From Variovorax paradoxus (GTDB lineage: Bacteria; Pseudomonadota; Gammaproteobacteria; Burkholderiales; Burkholderiaceae_C): 64,000 nucleotides of DNA. Shown here piece after piece: positions 1-7,897 of the stretch. A model generated the notes under the pieces. It did no database searches. It worked only from the letters and a program-made list of their open reading frames with translations, and was not told where the DNA came from. How positions within the stretch are numbered: position 1 is the stretch's first letter; every line of letters begins with the position of its first letter. Location of the stretch: NCBI RefSeq assembly GCF_030811855.1, contig NZ_JAUSRN010000005.1:62001-126000 (forward strand), read 5' to 3'. Both the position numbers and the translations under genes were made by a program.

Positions 1-608
1 TTGATCGTTTCGCTGCCCTTGATGGCCTCTTCGCCAATGTTGAGCAAACCGACCGAAGGCGTCTCATTGCCGGTCAGCGCGGAAACGAGGGCCGATCCTA
101 GGACGGCAAACTGGAGCAGGTCTTCCGCATCGCAATCGACATTGGCACCCAGGTCCAGCACCGTTGTCGCGCCCCCTTTGGCATTGGGGAGTTGCGGCGC
201 GATGGCGGGACGGTCGATGCCGTCGAGTGTTTTCAGCAGATAGCGCGCAATGGCCATCAGGGCACCAGTGTTGCCGGCGGAAATAGCCGCCTGAGCCGAA
301 CCGTCCTTGACCTGCTGGATGGCAATGCGCATCGAAGAGTCTTTCTTCTTGCGCAGGGCAATTTCGATCGGATCGTCCATGCCCACCACTTCACTGGCCG
401 CAACGATGCGAGCACGCGGATGCGCGGCAAATCCGGCCAATGCGGCGGGCGCACCAACCAGCAGCAGCGAGGCTTCGCTGTGCCGCTCGAGAAACGCGCG
501 GCAGGCCGCGAGCGTGACGCGCGGCCCATGGTCACCTCCCATGCAATCGACGGCGAGCGTGATTGCAGAAGGCGCAGCTGTGAATTCGGGGGAAGAAGGC
601 GTAGCCAT
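1..608 (-). CDS. plsX: Phosphate acyltransferase PlsX (3' end beyond the window)
   Basis: PlsX makes acyl-phosphate from acyl-ACP, the entry step of phospholipid synthesis in bacteria that use PlsY. Only the N-terminal ~202 residues are in the window; the gene runs off at base 1. The ATG lies at 606-608, and the frame then reads a PlsX-like N-terminus including [12 protein letters not shown] (about residues 18-29), followed by a [12 protein letters not shown] segment. It is the last gene of the yceD-rpmF-plsX run on the minus strand, starting 61 bases after the rpmF stop, a conserved order that normally continues into fabH. Confident from family resemblance and synteny. Confidence 0.93.
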   Translation of the reverse strand, partial: MATPSSPEFTAAPSAITLAVDCMGGDHGPRVTLAACRAFLERHSEASLLLVGAPAALAGFAAHPRARIVAASEVVGMDDPIEIALRKKKDSSMRIAIQQVKDGSAQAAISAGNTGALMAIARYLLKTLDGIDRPAIAPQLPNAKGGATTVLDLGANVDCDAEDLLQFAVLGSALVSALTGNETPSVGLLNIGEEAIKGSETI

Positions 609-669
609 CAAAACAAAGGCCCGACGCTACAGCAAAAGTAGCTTCGGGCCTTGGCCTTGGGATGCGAAA

Positions 670-852
670 TCAGGCTTCGGACTTGTTCTTGAGCACCTGG
701 CGGCCACGGTAGAAACCGTTGGGGCTGATGTGGTGACGCAGATGCGTTTCGCCGGTGGTCGGTTCCACGGCGATGCCGGGCACGACCAGCGCATTGTGGG
801 AACGGTGCATGCCGCGCTTGGAAGGCGACTTCTTGTTTTGCTGGACGGCCAT
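670..852 (-). CDS. rpmF: 50S ribosomal protein L32
   Basis: A 60-residue basic protein starting [20 protein letters not shown], the typical start of bacterial L32, a component of the large ribosomal subunit. The longer open frame reaches base 906, but the conserved L32 start is the ATG at 850-852. There is no paired Cys-x-x-Cys, so this is the zinc-independent form. It sits between yceD upstream and plsX downstream on the same strand, the usual arrangement, and is probably co-transcribed with both. Confidence 0.97.
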   Translation of the reverse strand: MAVQQNKKSPSKRGMHRSHNALVVPGIAVEPTTGETHLRHHISPNGFYRGRQVLKNKSEA

Positions 853-998
853 GATGGCTCCTGGACTGTTAGGTGAGTGATTGGATGCGCTCTCTGGCGG
901 TGGCAATACAGGGGCATGTATGGAATGCCTTGGTCTGTCTTGCTGCTCACGGCGGCGCGCGCGAAGCCCATGATTATAGCCTAGCCTGAGGAAAAGGG

Positions 999-1556
999 CT
1001 ACTTGCCCCCGTCCGGCTTGCGCGAACGCAACGCGCCGAGCACCGCGAACGGGTTGGGCTTGGCCTCTTCAGCCGCCTGGAAGTCGTCGTCGCTCGACGA
1101 AAGCTGGATCGGCGTGGGGCAGACCTCGTGCACCGGCATGACAGGAATTTCCATCAATAGCTCGTCCTCGATCAGGGCGCGAAGGTCGAAGTCTCGGCTC
1201 ACGACAAGCAGGTCTTCTTCCGATTCGTCGTCTTCGGCGTCTGCGGTGGCTTCGTCGGCCACGAAACGGAACCAGCGGTCGGATGCAACAAGCGTATCCA
1301 CTGGTGCCAAGCAGCGCTGGCACACCAGCGGCACGGTCGTCTCAGCCGTCAGATGCAGCCAGGGCTCGACCTTGCCCAAGGCGCCGGTGCGCTGCTCGCC
1401 CACGGCTTCCCAGCTGACCACGGCATCGGGCGCCGGCAAAGCGAGTTCCTGCACCAGCCGGGGATAGTTGGGGACCGGGTCGTCGGCTGAAAGCGCCGCG
1501 GCTTCGGCGGCAAAGGCGGCCACGTCGAGCCGTTCGGGGACAAATTCTCTCTTCAT
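999..1556 (-). CDS. yceD: YceD/DUF177 family protein
   Basis: A 185-residue acidic protein. The start is taken as the ATG at 1554-1556, giving [15 protein letters not shown]; upstream in-frame codons are not family-like. The central LVCQRCLAP is the cysteine motif typical of DUF177. This family sits just upstream of rpmF in most bacteria and has been linked to 23S rRNA accumulation, but its biochemical role is not established. It is divergent from maf, with 83 bases between the starts. The C-terminal part is rich in Asp and Glu (around [10 protein letters not shown]). Confidence 0.9.
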   Translation of the reverse strand: MKREFVPERLDVAAFAAEAAALSADDPVPNYPRLVQELALPAPDAVVSWEAVGEQRTGALGKVEPWLHLTAETTVPLVCQRCLAPVDTLVASDRWFRFVADEATADAEDDESEEDLLVVSRDFDLRALIEDELLMEIPVMPVHEVCPTPIQLSSSDDDFQAAEEAKPNPFAVLGALRSRKPDGGK

Positions 1557-1639
1557 TCCCACCAGTCTAGCGCGCCGGGCCGCGGGAATCAGCAGAGCGC
1601 TGCCAAAGGCTTTTGCGCGGCTCACGCACAATCGGCGCC

Positions 1640-2221
1640 ATGCAACGCACCTTGATCCTTGCCTCGACATCGCGCTATCGCCGCGAGCTTTTGGCGCGCC
1701 TTCACCTGCCTTTCGACGTGCAGCCCCCGGAAGTCGACGAGACCGCCCAGATCGGAGAAACGCCGCGCGAGCTGGCCGAGCGCCTGGCGCTCGAAAAAGC
1801 TCAGGCGGTCGCCGCCCGGTTCCCCGAGGCCGTGGTGATCGGCTCCGACCAGGTGGCCGACCTCGCCGGTGAGGCGCTCGGCAAGCCAGGCGACCACGCG
1901 CGCGCCACGGCCCAGCTGCGCCGGATGCGCGGCCAGACGCTGGTGTTCCAGACCGCCGTTGCCGTCGTCTGCCAGGCCACGGGTTTCGTCCAGCGCGACC
2001 TGGCGCCGGTCCGGGTGGTGTTTCGCGAACTCAGCGATGCGGCCATCGAACACTATCTGCAAGCCGATCAACCCTACGACTGCGCGGGCAGTGCCAAGAG
2101 CGAAGGCCTCGGCATCGCGTTGCTGAGCGCGATCGACAGCGACGACCCCACCGCCCTTGTCGGCCTGCCGCTGATCCGCACCTGCCGGATGCTGCGTTCC
2201 GCCGGGGTCGATCTGCTGTGA
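1640..2221 (+). CDS. maf: Maf-family nucleotide pyrophosphatase (YceF type)
   Basis: A 193-residue protein beginning MQRTLILASTSRYRRELL, the canonical Maf N-terminus with the S-x-S-x-x-R phosphate-binding motif. Other family motifs are GSDQVADL (about residues 74-81) and the acidic SAIDSDDPTALVGLPL near the C-terminus. Maf proteins hydrolyse non-canonical or modified nucleoside triphosphates; the position next to yceD-rpmF suggests the YceF (7-methyl-GTP) branch. The ATG at 1640 is chosen because residues before it are not conserved. The stop overlaps the next gene by four bases (GTGA), so translation is probably coupled. Confidence 0.93.
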   Translation: MQRTLILASTSRYRRELLARLHLPFDVQPPEVDETAQIGETPRELAERLALEKAQAVAARFPEAVVIGSDQVADLAGEALGKPGDHARATAQLRRMRGQTLVFQTAVAVVCQATGFVQRDLAPVRVVFRELSDAAIEHYLQADQPYDCAGSAKSEGLGIALLSAIDSDDPTALVGLPLIRTCRMLRSAGVDLL

Positions 2222-2979
2222 CCCGCGGCAAGCTCTACCTGGTGCCTGCGCCGCTCGACTTCGGCTGCGATATACAAGCGCCGCTGCAGGACGCCTTGCC
2301 CCTCGGTACGCTGCAGGCGGCCGCCGGTATCACCCATTGGATCTGCGAGAACGCCAAGTCGGCACGCGCCTACCTGAAGCGCATCGATGCAGTCGTTCCG
2401 CTGGCCGCACCACTTCAGGCACAAGACATTCGCGAACTGCCGCGCGAGGTGCACAAGAAAGGCGACCATGCCGGCCAGTTCGATGCGAAGCCGTTGCTGG
2501 CCTCCGCACTCGAAGGCCACGACATCGGGCTGCTCAGCGAAGCCGGCATGCCGGCGGTGGCCGACCCGGGGTCCTCGGTGGCGCGCGCCGCGCACGAGCT
2601 CGGAATTGCCGTGGTGCCGCTCACCGGGCCTGTCTCGCTGCTGCTTGCACTGGCGGCCAGCGGCCTCAACGGACAGAACTTTGCCTTCGTGGGCTACCTG
2701 CCGCAGGATTCGGGCGAGCGCCAGGTCCGCATCCGGGAGCTCGAGGCGTTGGCCCTCAAGACCGGCCAGACGCAGCTGTTCATCGAAACGCCTTACCGCA
2801 ATGCCGCGCTGCTTCAGGCGCTGGTGCAAACGCTGCAGCACAACACACGGCTCGCAGTGGCGCGCGGGCTGACGCTCGCAACGGCCCAGGTGCGCAGCGA
2901 AACGGTGAAGACTTGGCGCTCCAAGGCGCAAAGCCCGGCGGACGAACGCCTGCCCGCGGTGTTCGCGATCGGGCGCTGA
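2218..2979 (+). CDS. SAM-dependent methyltransferase, RsmI-like tetrapyrrole-methylase fold
   Basis: 253 residues, starting at a GTG that overlaps the maf stop. It reads as a divergent member of the RsmI family (16S rRNA C1402 2'-O-methyltransferase): LLSEAGMPAVADPGSSV (about residues 102-118) and LTGPVSLLLALAASGL (about 133-148) are the family's central motifs. The N-terminal loop normally reading TPIGN is here VPAPLDFG, so the substrate may differ from canonical RsmI. Family membership is clear; the substrate is not. It lies in a tight run maf, this gene, MFS transporter. Confidence 0.85.
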   Translation: MTRGKLYLVPAPLDFGCDIQAPLQDALPLGTLQAAAGITHWICENAKSARAYLKRIDAVVPLAAPLQAQDIRELPREVHKKGDHAGQFDAKPLLASALEGHDIGLLSEAGMPAVADPGSSVARAAHELGIAVVPLTGPVSLLLALAASGLNGQNFAFVGYLPQDSGERQVRIRELEALALKTGQTQLFIETPYRNAALLQALVQTLQHNTRLAVARGLTLATAQVRSETVKTWRSKAQSPADERLPAVFAIGR

Positions 2980-2983
2980 CGCG

Positions 2984-4135
2984 ATGGTGGTGACCGCTGG
3001 CACCCGATGGGCCTCACGCGCGCAGTTCTTTTCTTCCGGGTTCATCTTCGCTACCTGGGGCGTGCACGTTCCCACGGTCAAGGCGCACTACGGCATCGAT
3101 GAGGCCGAGTTGGGGCTGGCCCTGCTCGCAGCGGGTGCCGGCGCGATGTTCGGCCTGACCAGCGCCGGGCGATGGATCGGCGGCCACGGCCCGCGGCGCA
3201 TGGCCGCCCTCTGCGGCTGTATCTACGCACTGCTGCTGGCGGGGCTGATCGCGATGCCGGGCTATCTCTTCCTCTTGGCGCTGCTGGCGGCCTTCGGCCT
3301 TGTCACCAGCGTGTTCGACGTGGCCATCAACGCCGAAGCGGCGCAACTCGAGCGGTTTGGCGGAAAGCCTTTGATGAGCGGCATGCACGGCATGTTCAGC
3401 CTGGGCGGCATGGCCGGCGCGGCAAGCGGTAGCGCGGCATTGGCCGCGGGGGTAGGCGCGCAGGCGCATCTGTTGTGGGTCGCAGCCGCCATGGTGCTGA
3501 TGGTGGCCGTGTCTGCGTGGCACATGCTCCCCAAGCCGCCTGCCGCCAGCGATGCATCTCCGGCCGACCACGCATTCCGGCTACCTCGCGGCGTGCTCGC
3601 GGTGCTGGGATTGCTCGCCGCGCTGGGCCTGATTGCCGAAGGCGCGATCTACGACTGGAGCGTGCTCTACATGCAGCAGGAACTTGGCAGCCCGCAAAAG
3701 CAGGCCGCTCTGGCGTATGCAAGTTTTTCGGCCGCCATGGCAGCCGCGCGTTTCGGTGGCGATGCGATGCGTGCGCGCTTCTCGCCGGCTGCACTGCTGC
3801 TCGGCAGCGGCGTGCTCGCGGCGGCGGCCATGACCCTGGTTCTGCTGACCGACCTGCCCTGGCTCGCGCTGATCGGCTTCGCGGGGGTGGGCGTGGGCTT
3901 CGCGAACGTGGTGCCGATCTTGTTCGGTGCGTCGGCCCGCGTGCCCGGCGTCGAAGCCGCAACGGGCATCGCGGCCGTCTCGGCCATCGCCTACCTGGGC
4001 TTCATGGCCGGACCCGCCGTCATCGGGCTGCTGGCCCGGGCCACTTCGCTGACGGCCGCGCTCTATGTGGTCGTGGTTTTTGCCGCGGCGCTGGCCGCAT
4101 CGGCCCGTTTCACGGACAGCGGCAGCCCAAGCTGA
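2984..4135 (+). CDS. MFS transporter
   Basis: 383 residues, almost entirely hydrophobic, with about 12 predicted membrane segments. The N-terminal ATWGVHVPTVK and the GRWIGGHGPRR loop between segments 2 and 3 fit a major facilitator of the YbjJ-like group. It starts five bases after the methyltransferase stop and so probably belongs to the maf operon. It converges on the S49 peptidase gene with 14 bases between the stops. The substrate cannot be inferred from the sequence. Confidence 0.87.
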   Translation: MVVTAGTRWASRAQFFSSGFIFATWGVHVPTVKAHYGIDEAELGLALLAAGAGAMFGLTSAGRWIGGHGPRRMAALCGCIYALLLAGLIAMPGYLFLLALLAAFGLVTSVFDVAINAEAAQLERFGGKPLMSGMHGMFSLGGMAGAASGSAALAAGVGAQAHLLWVAAAMVLMVAVSAWHMLPKPPAASDASPADHAFRLPRGVLAVLGLLAALGLIAEGAIYDWSVLYMQQELGSPQKQAALAYASFSAAMAAARFGGDAMRARFSPAALLLGSGVLAAAAMTLVLLTDLPWLALIGFAGVGVGFANVVPILFGASARVPGVEAATGIAAVSAIAYLGFMAGPAVIGLLARATSLTAALYVVVVFAAALAASARFTDSGSPS

Positions 4136-4149
4136 GCCGGCCGCCGACC

Positions 4150-5193
4150 TCAGCGCAGCGCCGGCGTAGCGAACTGCAGCGAGCGCACGGTGGCGTCGCC
4201 CATCGCGGCGCCGAATTTCTTGGCCAGCTTTTCAGCCACGTTGTCGCGCCGCGTGTAGTCGGTCACCTCTTCCGCCTTGATCACCTCGCGTGCGACGTAG
4301 TCGACATTGCCGAGCTGGTCAGCCAGGCCGAACGCAACGGCTTGTTCGCCGCTCCAGAACAGGCCGCTGAAAAGCCCCGGGGTGTCGAGCTTGAGCCGGT
4401 CGCCGCGCCCTGCCTTCACCACGTTGATGAACTGCGTGTGGATCTGGTTCAGCATGGTCTGGGCATGGGCGCGCTGCGCGTCGCTCATCGGGCTGAACGG
4501 ATCGAGGAAGCCCTTGTTCTCGCCGGCGGTGAGCAAGCGGCGTTCGACGCCGACCTTGTCCATGACGCCGGTGAAGCCGAAGCCATCCATCAGCACGCCG
4601 ATGCTGCCGACGATGCTGGCCTTGTCGACGAAGATCTTGTCGGTGGCGGCGGCGATGTAATAGGCGGCCGAAGCGCAGGTTTCTTCGACCACCGCGTAGA
4701 CCGGCTTCTTGTGCTTGGCCTTCAGGCGCTTGATCTCGTCGCTGATGATGCCGGCCTGCACGGGGCTGCCGCCGGGCGAGTTGATCAGCAGCACGATGCC
4801 CTTGGCGCCCTCGTCCTCGAAAGCGGTCTTCATTGCGGCCACGACGAATTCCGCGCTCGCGTCGCCGCCGTTGGCGATTTCGCCCTTGATTTCGACCACC
4901 GCGGTGTGGGCCGTGGTCTTGGCGGCGCTCGGCGCGTTGCGCGACATCGCGAGCCAAACCAGAAAGATGAAGAACGCGAGCCACGAAAGGCGCGTGAAGG
5001 TCTTCCAGCGGCGCGCGGCCCTCTGCTCGTTCAGCGAGGCGAAGGCAAGCTTCTCGAGCGTTGCGCGCTCCCACCCTGGACGTTGCGTCGGATCTTTGGC
5101 CATGTTTCTTGGTGCGCCCTGCGAGGACGCAATGGGAGTGGCCGGCTCAAAAGGATCAAAACCTTCGGGTTCCGTGCGGTTCGGGTCGGTCAT
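4150..5193 (-). CDS. S49 family peptidase (SppA/SohB-like)
   Basis: 347 residues: an N-terminal cytoplasmic stretch, one membrane segment (about residues 66-83), then an S49 domain. The ETCASAAYY motif places the nucleophile at Ser175. A lysine in GENKGFLDP (Lys227) follows 52 residues later, the Ser-Lys spacing I recall for Bacillus SppA (147/199). GSIGV also matches. The likely role is cleavage of leftover signal peptides or other membrane-bound peptides. The ATG at 5191-5193 lies one base past the stop of the Rieske gene. Last gene of the rluC operon. Confidence 0.92.
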   Translation of the reverse strand: MTDPNRTEPEGFDPFEPATPIASSQGAPRNMAKDPTQRPGWERATLEKLAFASLNEQRAARRWKTFTRLSWLAFFIFLVWLAMSRNAPSAAKTTAHTAVVEIKGEIANGGDASAEFVVAAMKTAFEDEGAKGIVLLINSPGGSPVQAGIISDEIKRLKAKHKKPVYAVVEETCASAAYYIAAATDKIFVDKASIVGSIGVLMDGFGFTGVMDKVGVERRLLTAGENKGFLDPFSPMSDAQRAHAQTMLNQIHTQFINVVKAGRGDRLKLDTPGLFSGLFWSGEQAVAFGLADQLGNVDYVAREVIKAEEVTDYTRRDNVAEKLAKKFGAAMGDATVRSLQFATPALR

Positions 5194-5194
5194 T

Positions 5195-5566
5195 TCAAAA
5201 AGTCAAGGGATGGAGGTTCCAGGCAGTATGCCAGTGCACCACGCCGTCACGTTCGCTGAGGGCGATCTTCACGAGCCCACCGCGGCATGGGCCGCCGGCA
5301 CACTCGCCGGTGTCCGGCTTGTAGACCGCGCCATGCGTGGCGCAGAGCAGCCACTGGCCGCTGTCGTCGAAGAAGCGGTCGGGCTGGAAATCGAGTTCCA
5401 TCGCCACGTGGCTGCATCGGTTCAGGTAGGCATGCGGCTGACCTTCGAAGCGCACTGCAAAGGCGCGGCAGGTTTCGCCGCCGTAGACCACATCGAAAGG
5501 CACGGCGCGCCCGCCTTCAACCAGGTCCGAGGCGTTGCAAAGGGGAATTGGCTCTTCTTCGCTCAT
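5195..5566 (-). CDS. Rieske [2Fe-2S] domain protein
   Basis: A 123-residue single-domain protein. The two cluster-binding boxes are visible as CSH (Cys51, His53) and CATH (Cys75, His78), separated by 21 residues. Without an attached catalytic domain or membrane anchor it is likely a soluble ferredoxin-like electron carrier. Its partner is unknown. It lies between the HAD phosphatase and the S49 peptidase in a minus-strand operon with gaps of 10 and 1 bases. Confidence 0.92.
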   Translation of the reverse strand: MSEEEPIPLCNASDLVEGGRAVPFDVVYGGETCRAFAVRFEGQPHAYLNRCSHVAMELDFQPDRFFDDSGQWLLCATHGAVYKPDTGECAGGPCRGGLVKIALSERDGVVHWHTAWNLHPLTF

Positions 5567-5576
5567 CGACCGATTT

Positions 5577-6248
5577 TCAGGCGTTGTCGAGAAGCCATGC
5601 CTCGAGGCTGGCCACCGAGTGGGCCACGAACAGCGGCTTCAGCACGTCGAAGCTCTCGGGCTCATGCGCGCCGTAGCTCACGCCCACGCTGGCGCAGCCG
5701 GCATTGAGCGCCAATTGCAGGTCGTGCGTGGTGTCACCGACCATCAGCGTGCGCTCGGCTGGAATGTCGAGCTCTTCCATCAACTCCAGCAGCATGCGCG
5801 GATGGGGCTTGCCGAAAGTCTCGTCGGCGGTACGCGATGCATCGAAGCGGTCGCGCAGCGCCATCGACTTCAGTGCCTCGTTGAGGCCACGGCGCGATTT
5901 GCCCGTGGCCACCGCCAGCTTGTGGCCACGCGCGCGCAAGGCATCGAGCATCTGCAGCACGCCGTCGAACAGCACGAGGTCGTCCTGGTGCTGCAGGTAG
6001 TGATAGCGGTAGCGTGCGCCGAGCTCGGCGTATTTTTCCTTCGGCACGTCGGGGGCGGCGCGCGCCAGGGCCTCGGCAAGGCCCAGGCCGATGACCCATG
6101 CGGCATCGTTCTCGCTGGGCTTGGCACCGCCCACGTCGATCACGGCCGCCTGGATGCAGCGCACGATGAGCCGCGTGGAGTCGTAGAGGGTGCCGTCCCA
6201 ATCGAAGGCGATCAGGTCGAAACGCAGGGGTCTGGAGGATTCAGTCAT
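5577..6248 (-). CDS. HAD-superfamily hydrolase (phosphoglycolate phosphatase-like)
   Basis: 223 residues from the ATG at 6246-6248, which overlaps the end of rluC by eight bases; a start 27 bases upstream is possible but less conserved. HAD motif I is FDWDGTLYDS (Asp16, Asp18), motif II is within AVATGKS, and motifs III-IV are GKPHPRML and MVGDTTHDLQ. The cap insert after motif I fits Gph-like phosphatases acting on small sugar phosphates or phosphoglycolate. The exact substrate is not deducible. Confidence 0.9.
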   Translation of the reverse strand: MTESSRPLRFDLIAFDWDGTLYDSTRLIVRCIQAAVIDVGGAKPSENDAAWVIGLGLAEALARAAPDVPKEKYAELGARYRYHYLQHQDDLVLFDGVLQMLDALRARGHKLAVATGKSRRGLNEALKSMALRDRFDASRTADETFGKPHPRMLLELMEELDIPAERTLMVGDTTHDLQLALNAGCASVGVSYGAHEPESFDVLKPLFVAHSVASLEAWLLDNA

Positions 6249-7338
6249 TGGCCGTAGGAGTCGGATGTTGGGCAAGCGCCTCGAGCGCCTGGGGCGGCAT
6301 CAACGCATGCAGTTCGGGCGGCAGGCCGGCCTGCAGCGCCACGCGCTCGCCGGTCGAGGGATGGTTGAACTGCAACCGCCAGGCATGCAGGAACATGCGC
6401 CGGAGGCCGAGTTTATGGAGCACACGCTGGCGTTCGAAGTCGCCGTACTTGTCGTCGCCCGCAATCGCATGGCCTGCCGATGCAAGGTGCACGCGGATCT
6501 GGTGCGTGCGGCCGGTCTTGATGGTGACCGCCAGCAGAGACAACGGCGCAGCATCGCCCGGCAGCGTGAGTCGCGCCAGCACGCGCACCAGCGTCACGGC
6601 GCGCATGGCATCGGGATGGTCCTTGGCGACCACGCGCACCCGGCGCTCGCCGGCGCCGGCACCGTCGCCAGGCAGCAGATATTTCGCGAGCGGCGCGTCG
6701 AGCACCTTCTTGTTGGCGGGCCAGGCACCTTCGACGAGTGCGAGGTAGGTCTTGCCGGTTTCGCGCTCGCGGAACTGGTCCTGCAGCGCCACCAGCGCGC
6801 TGCGCTTCTTGGCCACCAGCAGGATGCCCGACGTCTCGCGGTCGAGCCGGTGCACGAGTTCCAGGAATTTGGCGCCCGGCCGCGCTGTTCGCAGCTGCTC
6901 GATCACGCCAAAGCTAACCCCGCTGCCGCCATGCACCGCCACACCGGCGGGCTTGTCGATGGCCATCAGCGCGTCGTCTTCCAGCAGCACCGGAAATTCG
7001 CGCGCCGGCGCCGGCGCCGTGGCGCCCTCTTCGGCACGCGGCGAAATCCGTACCGGCGGCAGCCGCAGCACGTCGCCAGTCTCGATGCGGGAGTCGGCCT
7101 GCGCCCGCCCCTTGTTGATGCGCACCTCGCCCGACCGGATGATCCGGTAGACATGCGTCTTGGGCACGCCCTTCAGGTGGCGGAACAGGAAGTTGTCCAG
7201 GCGCTGCCCGGCGGACTCGGCGTCCACAGTAATGAATTTGATTGACGCATGCGGCGCTCCGGCATCCGCCGCAGCTTTTTGATCTGCGGGATTTGGAGCG
7301 GCCGCAGGGCTTTGCTTCGCACCTATAATGTTTTTCAC
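6241..7338 (-). CDS. rluC: 23S rRNA pseudouridine synthase RluC
   Basis: 365 residues. An S4 RNA-binding domain spans about residues 44-90. The RluA/RluC catalytic motif HRLDRETSGILL carries the active Asp166. GRTHQIRVHLA is the C-terminal family motif. It isomerises uridines in 23S rRNA helices. The start is a GTG at 7336-7338 (MKNIIGAKQ); I see no better start before the S4 domain. It is divergent from rne, as in many proteobacteria. First gene of an operon with the HAD, Rieske and S49 genes. Confidence 0.94.
   Translation of the reverse strand: MKNIIGAKQSPAAAPNPADQKAAADAGAPHASIKFITVDAESAGQRLDNFLFRHLKGVPKTHVYRIIRSGEVRINKGRAQADSRIETGDVLRLPPVRISPRAEEGATAPAPAREFPVLLEDDALMAIDKPAGVAVHGGSGVSFGVIEQLRTARPGAKFLELVHRLDRETSGILLVAKKRSALVALQDQFRERETGKTYLALVEGAWPANKKVLDAPLAKYLLPGDGAGAGERRVRVVAKDHPDAMRAVTLVRVLARLTLPGDAAPLSLLAVTIKTGRTHQIRVHLASAGHAIAGDDKYGDFERQRVLHKLGLRRMFLHAWRLQFNHPSTGERVALQAGLPPELHALMPPQALEALAQHPTPTAND
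7324..7329 (+). promoter_or_regulatory. Candidate -10 element for rne
   Basis: A perfect TATAAT on the plus strand, inside the first codons of rluC. No good -35 lies 16-18 bases upstream (GCCGCA at 7301-7306). Used from here, the rne leader would be about 560 bases, comparable in style to the long regulated rne leader of E. coli. Position and consensus are seen; activity is inferred. Confidence 0.4.
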
Positions 7339-7361
7339 CAGCGCGGTCGTGTAAGTGCTTG

Positions 7362-7392
7362 ATTAGACAGAAGTTTAGATCACTGCAGTCAA
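7362..7392 (-). promoter_or_regulatory. Candidate sigma-70 promoter for the rluC operon
   Basis: On the minus strand TTGACT (7387-7392) and TCTAAT (7362-7367) are separated by 19 bases, each one mismatch from consensus. The spacing is slightly long. It would start transcription about 15-20 bases before the rluC GTG. Confidence 0.45.
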
Positions 7393-7670
7393 ACGCCCAG
7401 GACAACGCTGCGAGGTCGATGCCGCTTTGGCGCCGAGACTGCAAACCCCGCGCAATCGCGCAAAGTGGCAGACCCTGCACCCAAGTCAAGCCGACACCCA
7501 CGAAACACCGATACGGAATACCCAGCCTGCAGCTTCCAAGCTGCCGGCGGATCGAAGCGAGTCCCTTGTGTTGATGCTGCTGATTCAAATGTGCCTGCGC
7601 TGGCCCACCTGGCTTCTGCCAGCGGCCTCAGGCATCGAGTCATCCGCACCGCGCGCCACCATTGCGCAAC

Positions 7671-7691
7671 CAGCTATCAATAAGATAGCTG
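7671..7691 (+). other. Hairpin in the rne leader
   Basis: CAGCTATC, loop AATAA, GATAGCTG: a perfect 8-base-pair stem with an A/T-rich single-stranded loop, the type of site RNase E prefers to cut near. It may also be a relic of an intergenic repeat. Confidence 0.55.
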
Positions 7692-7742
7692 CTCAACACC
7701 GAATCTGGCTCGCGCCCATCCACGCGCCCCCACCCCGGCTGT

Positions 7743-7766
7743 CTTCTTGAGCTGACGCTCAAGAGG
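7743..7766 (+). other. Second hairpin in the rne leader
   Basis: CTTCTTGAGC, loop TGAC, GCTCAAGAGG: ten pairs including one G-U, 132 bases before the rne ATG. There is no following T-run, so it is unlikely to be a terminator. Confidence 0.55.
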
Positions 7767-7897
7767 CCTGTTCGCGCTTGCCGCGGCAGTGACAGCAACC
7801 GGGGCCAAGCGGCAATTCCCCTCGTTTCGCGGGCGTCGTCCGTGCATCGTTGGCCCGTCATGGGCCGGTAGAACGATACATATAAGGACAACGCATC

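Larger units (their letters stand above)
7339..7897 (+). promoter_or_regulatory. Long rne leader region
   Basis: 559 bases between the rluC and rne starts. No convincing protein is encoded: the open frames here lack family features and ribosome binding sites. It contains two stable hairpins (7671-7691 and 7743-7766) and ends with a ribosome binding site (AAGGA, about 10 bases before the rne ATG). A long structured leader fits autoregulation of rne by its own product, which is established in E. coli and only inferred here. Confidence 0.5.

Noticed and set aside
4132..4160. GCTGAG/CTCAGC inverted repeat between the MFS and S49 genes as a terminator
   Set aside because: Only six pairs with a 12-base loop and no T-run; too weak to call.
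3475..5259. A 594-codon plus-strand frame across the MFS and S49 peptidase genes
   Set aside because: It crosses two well-supported genes on different strands and has no family features.
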